Below the pieces are notes generated by a model that did no database searches, was not told where the DNA came from, and worked only from the letters and a program-made list of their open reading frames with translations. Below are positions 1 to 9,321 of a DNA stretch of 51,580 nucleotides, in pieces (the first letter of the stretch is position 1; the number at the start of each line of letters is the position of its first letter). The position numbers and the translations under genes are program-made. This DNA comes from Candidatus Sumerlaeaceae bacterium (GTDB lineage: Bacteria; Sumerlaeota; Sumerlaeia; Sumerlaeales; Sumerlaeaceae). The stretch spans positions 1 to 51,580 of the forward strand of contig JAIBAT010000172.1 in NCBI GenBank assembly GCA_019695055.1. Reading direction: 5' to 3'.

Positions 1-13
1 TTTTTCAATTTTA

Positions 14-25
14 CCCCCCCCCCCC
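14..25. repeat. Homopolymer run of 12 C
   Basis: Twelve consecutive C between an AT-rich stretch and the stop codon of the exonuclease gene. Read on the minus strand it is a G12 run followed by an A/T-rich segment. The two G-tracts at 15.13 and 45.65 kb have the same layout. It may form a G-quadruplex downstream of the exonuclease gene. Homopolymers of this length are also error-prone in sequencing. Confidence 0.6.
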
Positions 26-31
26 ACCGTA

Positions 32-1375
32 TCAGGAGCGGATGACGCGCTTCTCTAATCGCTCCCGGCGCTTGGACAGGTTGGCTTGCAGGTCTGCCAG
101 TTCCTGGGTGCGGCCCATGGAATGCCATTGCTGCATCTGGCGTTCGGCCTCGCCAATGATCTCCAGCGCCGCGGCGGGGTTCTTGAGGTGGCGTTCGTAC
201 AGCTTGACCAGTTCGACGCAGGCTTCGGGGTTCCGGACTCCCGCGCGGCGCCATTCGGCGGCCCAGATTTCGGCGGCTTCGGCGGCGCGGCCCTGCTTTT
301 TGTAAACCGAGGCCAGCTCGCGGAGGGCGCGGTTGGTGCAGTCCGCATCCTGCGAGGCACCGACGGCGCGCTCGAGGTGGCTGGTCGCTTCGTCGTGTCG
401 TCCTCGCCGGCGTAGCAGGCGGCCCATGGAAGCGGCGTCGTGGGCCTGGGCCAGCGCGGGATGATCCGCGTCCGTCACCATTTCGCCGAGGCGCAGCAGG
501 AGTGCGCCCATGGAGATGATGTCCTGCGCGTGGTGGTCGAATACCGGCACGAGGCGGTCGGCGCGGCGGCCGCGCAAGTAGTCAAAGTATATCTGGGGAA
601 TCAGGGCGCCTTCGACGTCGTGCTGGCGCTGGATGTCCAGCACCTCACGCTCGATGTTGGACAGGCTGCAGTCGCGGAGGCGGGCGCGGAAGATGGCCCG
701 GGAGGGATGGAGCAGGTCAAGATGCGGCAGGTCGAGGTTTGCGCGCAGGCGGTTCAGGATGCACCGCGCGCGCAGGAGCGGCAGGTCATAGGATTTTCCG
801 TTGAAGGTCACGAAGGCGTCGAACTGGGCGAATCGTTCGGCCATGTGGCCGAGCAGGGCTTCCTCGTGGCAGTAGTCCTCCATGAAGAACTGCTCGCATA
901 CGAAGTCGTGGCCGCCCGCCACGGGGCGGAAGAAGCCGAGGCCAATGAGGAAGGCATGGGTTCCACTCATTCCCATGACGCCGGTGGTCTCGGTATCAAC
1001 AAAGGCGAGGCGCTCAAGCGGGACATCGCGCAGCAATTCGTCGCCGGATAGGATTTCGAGGACCGCCGCAAGGGTTTCACTGGCGGGAATCCCGGCCGTG
1101 GGGCTGGGGCGGAAGGCGTACCCGCGGGAGTGCGTCCCGCCGCTGAGGTCCACGACGGATTCGACGCGGAGCAATTCCCCGGTTTTGCGGGTGATGCGTT
1201 CACAGGAATGGAGGAGTTCGTGCAGGGGAGCCGTCGGTTTCACCGGAGCCTTTTCGCGCAGCTCACTGGCGCGCAGCAGCTTGCCGGTGTTCTGGGCCAG
1301 CAGCTTCTCGATGTTTGCGCGGGCCTCGCGGGCGCGGGCCTTGGCCGCATCGTCCATTTTATCCAGCAGGCTCAT
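32..1375 (-). CDS. RNase H-fold (YprB-like, DEDD) exonuclease with TPR-like C-terminus
   Basis: A 447-residue protein. Its middle part looks like the YprB/RNase_H_2 family of DEDD 3'-5' exonucleases: FVDTETTG (Asp127, Glu129) is the first acidic motif, [12 protein letters not shown] the second, and HHAQDIISM carries the late catalytic Asp. The N-terminal 100 residues are a charged leader. The C-terminal 130 residues are helical with TPR-like repeats ([33 protein letters not shown]), probably a protein-interaction platform. Family members are cytoplasmic and mostly uncharacterised. The substrate is presumably DNA or RNA ends. It is divergent from lepA with 108 bp between starts. No clear Shine-Dalgarno precedes the first ATG, and Met7 (position 1357) is an alternative start. 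Confidence 0.85.
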   Translation of the reverse strand: MSLLDKMDDAAKARAREARANIEKLLAQNTGKLLRASELREKAPVKPTAPLHELLHSCERITRKTGELLRVESVVDLSGGTHSRGYAFRPSPTAGIPASETLAAVLEILSGDELLRDVPLERLAFVDTETTGVMGMSGTHAFLIGLGFFRPVAGGHDFVCEQFFMEDYCHEEALLGHMAERFAQFDAFVTFNGKSYDLPLLRARCILNRLRANLDLPHLDLLHPSRAIFRARLRDCSLSNIEREVLDIQRQHDVEGALIPQIYFDYLRGRRADRLVPVFDHHAQDIISMGALLLRLGEMVTDADHPALAQAHDAASMGRLLRRRGRHDEATSHLERAVGASQDADCTNRALRELASVYKKQGRAAEAAEIWAAEWRRAGVRNPEACVELVKLYERHLKNPAAALEIIGEAERQMQQWHSMGRTQELADLQANLSKRRERLEKRVIRS

Positions 1376-1483
1376 TCAGCAGTTATCAACTTTCACAGGC
1401 ACAAGGGGCATAATGTCGCGAATGCGACGGCAAATTCAACACCGAATGTTTGCGCGGCGCGGGCCGTATGTAAGGCGGCTATC

Positions 1484-3283
1484 ATGGACCAGTCCCACAT
1501 CCGCAATTTCTGTATCATCGCGCACATCGACCACGGCAAATCCACGCTGGCGGACCGCCTGATCGAGCATACCAAGGCCGTCACCGCCCGCGAAATGCGC
1601 GACCAGCTCCTCGATTCCATGGACCTCGAGCGCGAGCGAGGCATCACCATCAAGGCGCAGGCCGTGCGTCTGCCCTATGTCGCGCGGGACGGCCAGGTTT
1701 ATGAGTTTAACCTGATCGACACGCCGGGGCATGTGGACTTTACCTACGAGGTTTCGCGCAGTCTGGCCGCCTGCGAAGGTGCGCTCTTGGTCGTGGACGC
1801 CGTTCAGGGGGTGGAAGCCCAGACCCTGGCGAACGTTTACCTCGCACTGGGCGGGAACCTGGAAATCGTGCCCGTCATCAACAAGATAGACCTCCCCGGG
1901 TCGGACGTTCCCGGCGTGAAGCAGCAGATCGAGCAGGCAATCGGCCTCGATGCGTCGCAAGCCATCGAGGCCAGCGCCAAGATGAACATTGGCACCGAGG
2001 AGATCTGCGAAGCGGTCATCAAGCATGTACCCCCGCCCAAGGGGAAGGAAGACGCCCCCCTTCGGGCCCTGATTTTCGACTGTAAGTACGATAATTTCAG
2101 GGGTGTGGTGGTTTATGTGCGGGTCGTGGACGGAGCCCTGAAAAAGGGCGACAAGATCCGCATGATGTTCAACGGCGAAGACCACGAAGTGGACGAGCTG
2201 GGCTACTTTAATCCGAAGATGTGTCAGGTAAACAACCTGACATCCGGCGAGGTGGGTTATATCATCGCCTCCATCCGCGAGATTTCATCGGTTCGTGTGG
2301 GTGACACCATCACCCTGGCTCGCAATGCTGCCACGGCACCCCTGCCCGGGTACAAAGAGGTCAAACCCGTCGTATTTGCCGGATTGTACCCAATCAATGC
2401 GGACGACTACGACGACCTGAAAGACGCCATTGAGAAGCTTAAACTCAATGATTCCAGCTTCTTTTCCGAAGCAGAGTCTTCGGTGGCCCTTGGTTTCGGG
2501 TTCCGGTGCGGGTTTCTCGGGCTGCTGCACATGGAGATCGTGCAGGAACGGCTGGAACGAGAATTCAACCTGAGCCTGCTGACGACTGCGCCGAGCGTCA
2601 TATATAAGGTCACCAGGAAGAATGGTGAAGTAGAAAATATTGACAATCCAAGCCATTTGCCCGATCCGGGGAGCATCGAGATGATCGAAGAGCCCTATAT
2701 CGAAGCTCGGATTATCGTGCCGCCGACCTACATCGGCCCCATCATGACCCTGTGTCAGGCGCGCCGCGGTGTCCAGAAGTCTATGAGCTATATCAGCGAG
2801 AACCGCGTGCTTCTCGATTACGACCTGCCCCTTGGCGAGGTCATTTTGGACTTCTACGACAAGCTGAAATCCTTGTCATCAGGCTACGCCTCCTTCGATT
2901 ATGAGTTGCGGGACTACCGCCCCGCCGATATGGTGAAGCTCGATATCCTGATCAACGGCGAGATCGTGGACGCCCTCTCAAACATTGTCCACCGAGACAA
3001 CAGTTACTACCGCGGCCGACAGTTGACCGAGAAGCTGAAGGAATTGGTGCCCCGGCAGATGTTTGACGTGGCCATCCAGGCGGCCATAGGTGGAAAGATT
3101 CTTGCCCGTGAAACCGTGAAGGCCCTGCGCAAGAACGTGACGGCCAAGTGCTACGGTGGCGACATCACCCGCAAGCGCAAGTTGCTGGAGAAGCAGAAGG
3201 AAGGCAAGAAGCGCATGAAGCAAGTGGGCCGCGTGGAGATTCCCCAGGAGGCCTTCATGGCCGTCCTGAAGGTTGAATCTTAA
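1484..3283 (+). CDS. lepA: Elongation factor 4 (LepA), ribosome-associated GTPase
   Basis: A 599-residue protein of normal LepA length. The reading frame is open for another 354 bp upstream, but that part runs antisense to the exonuclease gene. The start was placed at the ATG that begins [20 protein letters not shown], the canonical LepA N-terminus. Visible motifs are the P-loop HIDHGKST, switch [17 protein letters not shown], and a lysine/arginine-rich LepA-specific C-terminus ([16 protein letters not shown]). The protein acts on the 70S ribosome during initiation or elongation under stress, as known for the family. Only the divergent exonuclease gene lies upstream, so it is probably monocistronic. 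An AT-rich palindrome follows 3 bp after its stop. Confidence 0.97.
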   Translation: MDQSHIRNFCIIAHIDHGKSTLADRLIEHTKAVTAREMRDQLLDSMDLERERGITIKAQAVRLPYVARDGQVYEFNLIDTPGHVDFTYEVSRSLAACEGALLVVDAVQGVEAQTLANVYLALGGNLEIVPVINKIDLPGSDVPGVKQQIEQAIGLDASQAIEASAKMNIGTEEICEAVIKHVPPPKGKEDAPLRALIFDCKYDNFRGVVVYVRVVDGALKKGDKIRMMFNGEDHEVDELGYFNPKMCQVNNLTSGEVGYIIASIREISSVRVGDTITLARNAATAPLPGYKEVKPVVFAGLYPINADDYDDLKDAIEKLKLNDSSFFSEAESSVALGFGFRCGFLGLLHMEIVQERLEREFNLSLLTTAPSVIYKVTRKNGEVENIDNPSHLPDPGSIEMIEEPYIEARIIVPPTYIGPIMTLCQARRGVQKSMSYISENRVLLDYDLPLGEVILDFYDKLKSLSSGYASFDYELRDYRPADMVKLDILINGEIVDALSNIVHRDNSYYRGRQLTEKLKELVPRQMFDVAIQAAIGGKILARETVKALRKNVTAKCYGGDITRKRKLLEKQKEGKKRMKQVGRVEIPQEAFMAVLKVES

Positions 3284-3286
3284 GAC

Positions 3287-3310
3287 TGGTAAATAATTAA
3301 TTATTTACCA
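3287..3310. terminator. 24-bp perfect AT-rich palindrome between convergent genes
   Basis: TGGTAAATAATT followed directly by its reverse complement gives a perfect 24-bp palindrome, 3 bp after the lepA stop. Its right arm includes the stop and last codons of the convergent histidine-phosphatase gene. The position suits a bidirectional transcription end. The stem is AT-rich with no loop or separate U-tract, so an intrinsic terminator is only a guess. A protein-binding palindrome is the alternative. Confidence 0.4.
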
Positions 3311-3945
3311 AGTACGTTTTCGGTTGCCGGAAGGAAGTCCCGCTCAACCTCCAGATGCCCCACAAGTGCTTTCAAAACAAAGATGCACGCATTTGGTGGC
3401 TGTCTGGACCATATTTCGTCAAGCGATTTACCCGAACAAATACTGTCGAAAACGCGAACCACTCCGCTATGGGTGACTAAAAGGAGTGTTTGCCCGGGGA
3501 AATCCCGAACGAGATTCTCAACAAACGGTGCAACCCGGTCGCGCACTTCAGACAGGGTCTCGCCATCTGGCGGGCGCCAATTTTCGCGCGTGTCGCGGCC
3601 CGCTGTATATCGGCTACCGGGAAACCGCTCCTCGATTTCCACCGAGGTCAGGCCCTCATAGCCGCCGTAGTTGCGCTCGCGCAGCTCAGGCACCGGGATG
3701 GCAATGAGGCCGTGGGGCGCGGCCAAGATTTCGGCGGTCTGGACGGCGCGACCAGCGTCGGACGTAAACGCACGATCAACTGCATAATCGCGTAATTCCG
3801 TCGCCGCAGTTTGGGCCTGCTCAATCCCCAGCTCGGTGAGCGGGCTGTCCTGCCATCCCTGCCAGCGGCCCTGAGCATTCCAGATGGTCTGCCCGTGCCG
3901 GACGATGATGAGCGTGGTGGGTTTGGGTTTCATGGGGTCCGGCAT
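3301..3945 (-). CDS. Histidine phosphatase family protein (phosphoglycerate mutase-like)
   Basis: A 214-residue protein of the histidine phosphatase superfamily. The N-terminal IIVRHGQTIWN carries the phospho-accepting His in the RHG motif. RNYGGYEG, the Glu-containing ERF region and LLVTHSGVVR (second catalytic His) follow in the usual order. It resembles the small cofactor-dependent phosphatases near GpmB, CobC and PhoE, whose substrates range from phosphoglycerate to alpha-ribazole phosphate, and the substrate cannot be read here. Two ATG codons are possible (3945 and 3933), neither with a clear ribosome site. The last codons lie inside the palindrome shared with the lepA end. Confidence 0.85.
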   Translation of the reverse strand: MPDPMKPKPTTLIIVRHGQTIWNAQGRWQGWQDSPLTELGIEQAQTAATELRDYAVDRAFTSDAGRAVQTAEILAAPHGLIAIPVPELRERNYGGYEGLTSVEIEERFPGSRYTAGRDTRENWRPPDGETLSEVRDRVAPFVENLVRDFPGQTLLLVTHSGVVRVFDSICSGKSLDEIWSRQPPNACIFVLKALVGHLEVERDFLPATENVLGK

Positions 3946-4044
3946 GGGCTACAACGGGCGGCGCGGGTTTATCGGTTATTTCTGATACAGGACAGGGCAC
4001 GATTTCAGTGGAGAAACCGAACCGGAGAAGGTGACAAGTTCTCC

Positions 4045-4272
4045 ATGAATTTCACCTGCAACATCGGATTCTTTGGCCGGGCCATCCGCCTGGCCACGGG
4101 CATCCTGTTGCTGGCAAGCGCCGCAGCGCTGTATTACCTCGGCTTGCCGGTGGCTGGCTGGGTGGGGCACGTGTTCCAGTTGATCCTTGCGGGAACCGGC
4201 CTGTTTACGGTTTTCGAAGGGGCTGTGGGCTGGTGCGCGATCCGCGCCATGGGGCGCAAGACGCCGTTTTAG
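4045..4272 (+). CDS. Small YgaP-type (DUF2892) inner-membrane protein
   Basis: A 75-residue protein with two hydrophobic helices (AIRLATGILLLASAAALYYL and HVFQLILAGTGLFTVFEGAVG). MNFTCNIG at the start and the GWCAIRAMG ending match the DUF2892 / YgaP-like transmembrane family. In YgaP this domain is fused to a rhodanese, but here it stands alone. The frame stays open upstream, but the ATG at 4045 was chosen because it begins the family's typical sequence and has GGAGAAGG about 14 bp before it. Its function is unknown, with a possible link to sulfur or thiol metabolism by family. It converges on the aldo/keto reductase gene. Confidence 0.75.
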   Translation: MNFTCNIGFFGRAIRLATGILLLASAAALYYLGLPVAGWVGHVFQLILAGTGLFTVFEGAVGWCAIRAMGRKTPF

Positions 4273-4285
4273 ATTTTCGTTCCGG

Positions 4286-5209
4286 TTACCAAATGCTTCC
4301 GCGTAACGACAGGGCGTAGTCGCGTGCCTCGGCCAGCAAGGACGGCGACAACGCTTGGGCTGCGGCCTCGGCATTCGCAGCAACTGTATCGAGTCGGCGC
4401 GTGCCGATGATAACGGAGGAAACCTCCGGGCGGCTAAGCAGATAACCCAGTGATAGGTGGACAAGATCCCGTGCCTTGCCGGGCTCGGGACCGACATATT
4501 TCAGGAAACCGCGAATGGCGTCCTTCAGTTTCTCGTCCTTCAGGTTCTCAAACTTTGCGCTCAGCTTGCCGCCCGCGATTCCGCGCATGATGATCACGCC
4601 CGCGTTTTTTTCGCGTGCCAGCGCTAGCAGGCGGTCCTCCGCCGCGAGGTTGAGGAGATTGTATGGAAACTGTACCGTCTCGTAGCCGCCAAGTTCGAGG
4701 GCGCGAACACACTCGGCCACGCCGCCGGTCATGCCGAGGTGGCGCACCTTGCCGGCGCGCTGCGCCGCCTGCATGGCACTCAGCGTCTCACCCCGTTCCA
4801 ACACTTCCATGGAAGCGGAGTGAATCTGGAGCAGGTCGATGACGTCGGTCTTCAGCCGCGCGAGGCTTTGGTCGACGAATCGCGTCGTGGCTTCGGCGGA
4901 ATAATCGTAGAAGGATCCGTTGCGGTCGCAGTGTTCGCCCACCTTGGTGGCGAGGATGAACTCGGAGCGCCGGTGACTGATGGCTCGCCCGATGAACTCC
5001 TCGCTGCTCCAATAAGCCGGGGCCGTATCGATGAAGTTGACGCCGAGATCCAGCAATCCATTCAACACGCGGGTCGCTTCCATCTCGTCGGGATGTGACG
5101 GATCGGAGTTTACGTCCGGCGCCCAGTCGCGCCCGATTTCCAGCGCGCCAAAGCCAAGCTCGGAAACCTGCAGGCCGGTGCTGCCAAGTGGTCGGCGGTT
5201 AATGATCAA
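4286..5209 (-). CDS. Aldo/keto reductase
   Basis: A 307-residue NADPH-dependent oxidoreductase of the AKR fold. RRPLGSTGLQVSELGFGALEIG opens the barrel. The catalytic tetrad is visible as Asp in FIDTAPAYW with its Tyr, Lys in LATKVGEH and His in LLQIHS. The cofactor region ends with SSVIIGTRRLDTVAAN. The start is a TTG lying 11 bp inside the end of the symporter gene upstream, so translation is probably coupled to the transporter. As third gene of a DUF485/ActP/AKR operon it may act on an imported substrate or its product. Family membership is certain and substrate unknown. Confidence 0.92.
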   Translation of the reverse strand: MIINRRPLGSTGLQVSELGFGALEIGRDWAPDVNSDPSHPDEMEATRVLNGLLDLGVNFIDTAPAYWSSEEFIGRAISHRRSEFILATKVGEHCDRNGSFYDYSAEATTRFVDQSLARLKTDVIDLLQIHSASMEVLERGETLSAMQAAQRAGKVRHLGMTGGVAECVRALELGGYETVQFPYNLLNLAAEDRLLALAREKNAGVIIMRGIAGGKLSAKFENLKDEKLKDAIRGFLKYVGPEPGKARDLVHLSLGYLLSRPEVSSVIIGTRRLDTVAANAEAAAQALSPSLLAEARDYALSLRGSIW

Positions 5210-7142
5210 TGTAGTTCTTTGACAGCCCCATTTCCTCGGGTGCGTGCAGTCGCAGCATCTTGAGGTTCACGTCGTGGGGGATGTGGTTGCTGGTCAGGCG
5301 CGAGACAATGTACATGGTTACCAGCGCCAGGGGCACGCCCCAGACAGCCGGTTGTTCCAGCAGTGTTCGCGCCAGGGGGCCCAGCTGCCAGACAAGGATT
5401 TTCTTGTCGAGGAGCATGTGGGTAATGATGGCCGCCAGTGAAAGAAGGCCGCCAGTCAGCATCCCGATTCCTGCGCCGTATTTCGTGAGCCCGCGCCACC
5501 AGGATCCCATGAGCAGGAGCGGGAAGTAGGACGCCGCACCGATGGCAAACGCCCAGCCCACCATCATGGCGATGTCAAAAGTTTCGACCAGGTAACCCAA
5601 CACCATCGAGATGATACCAAAGGCAATGGCCGCGACCTTGAAGGCGACGAGACGCTGGGCGGGCGTGGACTTGGGCCGCAGGATGCGCCCGTAGATGTCA
5701 TGGGCCAGCGCGCCGGACATGCTGACCAGCAACCCGGAGAATGTGGACATGAACGCCGCGAACGCACCGGCACTCGTGATGCCGCTCAGGATTTGCCCAA
5801 GCAGCTTGTTCTCCAGCATCGTGGGCAGCGCGATGACCACCGCGTCCGTCTTGCTGTTGGCATAAAGCTGCGGCATAACGGCGCGACCCAGCGCACCCCA
5901 CACCGGCGGGAACAGGTAGAACGCGCCGATGAGCACCATGACCCAGAACGTCGTCCGCTTTGCCGCGCGTCCGTCGGGATTTGTGTAGAACCGTACGAGG
6001 ATGTGTGGCAGTCCGGCCGTGCCGCAGACAAGCGCCACGATCAGGGAATAGGTGTACAGCAGGGGATAGCCCCATTTGCCGGTGAATGGGCCGAAGGGGC
6101 TGAGCCACGCTTTGTTGGCTGGAGCATTCGGTACTGGCATACCCGAGGCGGTCTTAAGCTCCACAGCCTTCAGGAACTCCAGCTTGGTCGGTGTCGTCAT
6201 GTTATCTGTTCCGACGCCCACGCTCAACAGCCGTGCATCCGACGAAACCGCGATTTCCTTGCCAGGCGCGAACTCTGTGTAGCGGGAACCGTAATCGCCA
6301 TGGGGGCCGTCGAAGACAAGCAGCTCCCAGCCCTCCTTGTTTTGGCCCAGCGCGGCGGCCTTGTTGATCTTTAAGGTCGTTCCGGCCGGTAGGCCTAGTA
6401 CGACAGGATCGCGATAAGTCAGGCTATTGGCAGGGGCCTTCTCTGGTCCGGGTACTTTGATGGTGGATTCCGCCGGGAATCGCGGGCTCGCCTTCGGATC
6501 GCCGGTTGCGTTTCCCGATACCGTCACGCTGTACCCGCCATACACGCTCATTAGCACAAACACCGGCGCGGAGATGGCGAACATCTTGGCCCAGTACTGG
6601 AACGCCTGGACGAAAGTGATTCCCTTCATGCCGCCGAGCGCCACGTTGAAGGTGATCACCGTGCCTACCGCGGCAATGCCCGCCCAGTAGGGCCAGTTGA
6701 GGATCTGTGCCATCGTGATTCCCGCCCCCTTCATCTGGGGCATGGTGTAAAAGAAGCCGATGAACAGCACGAACGTGACCGCGATCTTGCGAAACAGCGG
6801 GCTGTCAAAGCGCCCCTCCGCAAAGTCGGGAATGGTGTAAGCCCCGAACCGCCGCAGTGGCCCCGCGATGAACAGCAGTAGGAACAAATACCCCGCGGCG
6901 TAACAAGCCGGATACCACAGCACATCGTAGCCATTTTTCATGATGAGCCCGGCCACTCCCATGAAGGATGCCGCCGAGAGGTACTCGCCGCTGATGGCGG
7001 AGGCGTTCCAACCCACGCTTACTTGCCGCGATGCTACGAAGAAGTCGGAGGCTGTCTTTGATTGCTTCGTCGCCCACACGCCGAGCCAGATGGTCGACAC
7101 TACCATCGCGAGGACGAAGAGGAAGGGGATCCATGCAATCAT
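5199..7142 (-). CDS. Sodium:solute symporter, ActP (cation/acetate symporter) type
   Basis: A 647-residue SSS-family transporter with about 13 membrane helices. The N-terminus (TASDFFVASRQVSVGWNASAISGEYLSAASFMG) has the SSS sodium-site region. GGMKGITFVQAFQYW and AAFMSTFSGLLVSMSGALAHDIY match the ActP branch, which takes up acetate, pyruvate or similar short acids with Na+. An unusual hydrophilic segment of about 130 residues (roughly 205-335) lies between two helices, making the protein about 100 residues longer than E. coli ActP. Its ATG overlaps the TGA of the DUF485 gene upstream (ATGA), and its 3' end overlaps the AKR start. Family confidence is high; acetate as substrate is inferred. 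Confidence 0.92.
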   Translation of the reverse strand: MIAWIPFLFVLAMVVSTIWLGVWATKQSKTASDFFVASRQVSVGWNASAISGEYLSAASFMGVAGLIMKNGYDVLWYPACYAAGYLFLLLFIAGPLRRFGAYTIPDFAEGRFDSPLFRKIAVTFVLFIGFFYTMPQMKGAGITMAQILNWPYWAGIAAVGTVITFNVALGGMKGITFVQAFQYWAKMFAISAPVFVLMSVYGGYSVTVSGNATGDPKASPRFPAESTIKVPGPEKAPANSLTYRDPVVLGLPAGTTLKINKAAALGQNKEGWELLVFDGPHGDYGSRYTEFAPGKEIAVSSDARLLSVGVGTDNMTTPTKLEFLKAVELKTASGMPVPNAPANKAWLSPFGPFTGKWGYPLLYTYSLIVALVCGTAGLPHILVRFYTNPDGRAAKRTTFWVMVLIGAFYLFPPVWGALGRAVMPQLYANSKTDAVVIALPTMLENKLLGQILSGITSAGAFAAFMSTFSGLLVSMSGALAHDIYGRILRPKSTPAQRLVAFKVAAIAFGIISMVLGYLVETFDIAMMVGWAFAIGAASYFPLLLMGSWWRGLTKYGAGIGMLTGGLLSLAAIITHMLLDKKILVWQLGPLARTLLEQPAVWGVPLALVTMYIVSRLTSNHIPHDVNLKMLRLHAPEEMGLSKNYIDH

Positions 7143-7582
7143 TGGCTTTTGCCCTCCTCGCCGCGATGCAATTCCTTCTCATGCTCTGCCGCCGCTTGGA
7201 TATCCTCCGCAATGAATGCGGGCTGGATGTCCTCGACGCCCGCGGGCTCCAGTGGTTCGCCCGCCTCCTCGCCCAGCACAGCGCGCCAGTCGGCGCATTC
7301 CGCCTCGATGCGGTTCGATTCGCGGATGAAGTACCACGACAGCAGCCACGTCACCGGGTAGAAGATCACGCCGAGGAACAGCCATGTCAGCGTGAACCCG
7401 CCGACGTTGGTGCCGGCGACTTGCGGCAGGTGGAGGTTCACGAGCGGCAGGCCAAACAGCATGAAAAGAAAAACGGCCGCGACGCGAAGGCTGAGCGACG
7501 CCTGCTTGCGCATGACCACATGCGCCAGCCGCGCGTGCTCATGCTCGGGCACGACCATGCGGGAGGAGTTCGGTTTATCCAT
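7139..7582 (-). CDS. DUF485 family membrane protein (YjcH-like)
   Basis: A 147-residue protein with two transmembrane helices (VAAVFLFMLFGLPLVNL and FTLTWLFLGVIFYPVTWLLSW) and a hydrophilic acidic C-terminal tail. The order and length fit DUF485/YjcH proteins, which are almost always encoded directly before an ActP-type symporter and are thought to be a small transporter subunit. The tail of about 55 residues, rich in Glu and Ala, is longer than in E. coli YjcH. Its stop overlaps the symporter start by 4 bp, supporting co-translation. It is the first gene of the operon. Confidence 0.82.
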   Translation of the reverse strand: MDKPNSSRMVVPEHEHARLAHVVMRKQASLSLRVAAVFLFMLFGLPLVNLHLPQVAGTNVGGFTLTWLFLGVIFYPVTWLLSWYFIRESNRIEAECADWRAVLGEEAGEPLEPAGVEDIQPAFIAEDIQAAAEHEKELHRGEEGKSQ

Positions 7583-7688
7583 GAGGCGGGGATAGTAGCG
7601 GTGGGGGGTGGAACGTCCACAAGAAAAGACAATTGGAGACAGGATTACGCGATGGGGCGAAGTGGGAGGGGGCTTTGACCCTTACAGC

Positions 7689-9173
7689 TTATTCCGGCCT
7701 CTTCCATGTGGCGCCATTGTCGGTGGAGCGCAGGACGGAGAGCTTGCCGCCGTATTCGTAGAACAGCAATAGCCATGTCCCATTTGCATCCGTTATGATG
7801 CGCCAAGCCCAGTCTCCCATGTCGCTATGGATGTTAAGATAGTCGAGTCCCGTGGTCTTGAAAAGGCCATAGGCCACCTTCTGGCGATACTCATGGCTCT
7901 TGAGGGCCGAGGAGGGCTTTCGCAGTTCCCTCGGCGGCGTCCAAGTCGCTCCATTATCCTTTGATTGCGATACAAGGATTCCACAGTTTCCTGTCCATTT
8001 CCTCCAGTTCCACACTGCAATGATATGTCTCTTTTGATCACAGGCCAGTACAGGTTGACTGTAGTATTGGGCGACTTCCGCGCTGGCATCGGCTGTGTAA
8101 TCTGGTTGTGTGGTCCAAGTTTTACCGTTGTCCGTAGTCATGGAGAAACCCAGGCTGCACCTCGCAATATCGTACTTGTGCTGTAGCGGCTGCATCACCC
8201 AAGCGATTCCCCATTCTTGCGCGCCAAGTCTGACGAACTCGCCGGGAATTCCATCCTCAGTGCTTCCGATCAGTCTGGAACCGGTCCAGGTAACTCCGCC
8301 GTCCTTGGACGTGGTCACAAAGACCCTGCTTTGGGTGCCCGGGATGTCCATATAGAATCCCTGGTCGGTCGCAGCGGCAAACAGGATTCCGGATGTGATT
8401 TGAGTTTTCCAACTCGATGATGGAATGTTAGAATATCGATAGTGGCCGAGAAGCAGGTTTTTTGACGGCATTTCCAATTCCTCGGACCAGGATTTGCCGT
8501 CGTCTCGCGAAACAAGGCAGTATCCGTATTTCGCGGTATAGGACGGATGCTTTCGTTCGGCTACGCTCAGTGAAATGACCCAATTGGCTTGTTGGTCAGT
8601 GGAAAGATGCAGCCAATAGCCATCGAAGTCGTAAGGCTTGGGTCTAATTGGAAGACGGTGCGGTGGGGTCCATGTTGCCCCGGAATCCCAGGAGTGGGAA
8701 ACCCGGATCTCGAACTGGGTCGCAGTGATTCCTGGCAGGTCAAACCGAGCGAGCCACGCGGTAATGAAATGATTTCCACCACCCCACCTTACCGCTGGGA
8801 AATAACAATCGGTCGTGGTGGAGGATGGATCCAAAGCTATGGGCTGGGGAACGGACCACGTTGTTCCGCCGTCCTGGCTTCGGGAAACGAGAATGTCGTC
8901 ACCTGTGTAGCCGGAGGAATCCTTCCGGGAAGTTGAAAAGACAACCAACCACCTGCCGTTCCCGTAAGCTCCGTCAGCAAAGCCTCCGTATGGTCTATAT
9001 ATGGGGTTCCCATCCCCAAGCGTCAGCGGGGGAATTTCACTCCGCGAGAACCAGCCGCCAAGCACGGCAGCAACCCCCAAACCGACAACCACCAAAGCGG
9101 TCACCCAGTATCGCTTCTTAACGATCACAGCCACAATTTGTCGCCCCCACCGCCAAGTGGCAACTGAAACCAT
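7689..9173 (-). CDS. Membrane-anchored Asp-box (sialidase-like) beta-propeller protein
   Basis: A 494-residue protein. A transmembrane anchor (YWVTALVVVGLGVAAVLGGW) follows a basic N-terminus. The rest carries seven Asp-box/BNR repeats: SQDGGTTW, SWDSGATW, SRDDGKSW, SKDGGVTW, TTDNGKTW, SKDNGATW and STDNGATW. Such repeats mark six-bladed propellers of the exo-alpha-sialidase type. The sialidase arginine triad and the FRIP motif could not be recognised with confidence, so enzymatic activity is uncertain and a binding or other glycoside function is possible. It is likely exposed outside the inner membrane. It appears monocistronic and divergent from the phosphosugar mutase gene. No clear ribosome site supports the first ATG. 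Confidence 0.8.
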   Translation of the reverse strand: MVSVATWRWGRQIVAVIVKKRYWVTALVVVGLGVAAVLGGWFSRSEIPPLTLGDGNPIYRPYGGFADGAYGNGRWLVVFSTSRKDSSGYTGDDILVSRSQDGGTTWSVPQPIALDPSSTTTDCYFPAVRWGGGNHFITAWLARFDLPGITATQFEIRVSHSWDSGATWTPPHRLPIRPKPYDFDGYWLHLSTDQQANWVISLSVAERKHPSYTAKYGYCLVSRDDGKSWSEELEMPSKNLLLGHYRYSNIPSSSWKTQITSGILFAAATDQGFYMDIPGTQSRVFVTTSKDGGVTWTGSRLIGSTEDGIPGEFVRLGAQEWGIAWVMQPLQHKYDIARCSLGFSMTTDNGKTWTTQPDYTADASAEVAQYYSQPVLACDQKRHIIAVWNWRKWTGNCGILVSQSKDNGATWTPPRELRKPSSALKSHEYRQKVAYGLFKTTGLDYLNIHSDMGDWAWRIITDANGTWLLLFYEYGGKLSVLRSTDNGATWKRPE

Positions 9174-9189
9174 AGACAGGCTTGTTCTT

Positions 9190-9219
9190 TACGCCTTCTG
9201 CGTCATCTGCGGGTGAGAT
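9190..9219 (-). repeat. Degenerate 9-10 bp periodic intergenic repeat (CGCAGA type)
   Basis: On the minus strand the text reads CCGCAGATGA, CGCAGAAGG, CGTAAAG: three units sharing a CGCAGA core with a 9-10 bp period. Related short arrays sit at 17763, 45851 and 48302. It lies in the 148-bp gap between the Asp-box protein and the mutase. The rest of that gap shows no other feature I can name. Confidence 0.45.
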
Positions 9220-9321
9220 TCCCCCCAACCCTTTCCCTTGAACATCCCCCATCCCGCGGCCATGACAAGGGGCAGGATTCAGGTTCCGGGGGCTTTCCCG
9301 GAGGGAAAGGTGCGGTAACAT

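Noticed and set aside
1130..1483. Upstream extension of lepA by 118 codons
   Set aside because: The extension is antisense to the exonuclease gene and precedes the canonical LepA N-terminus.
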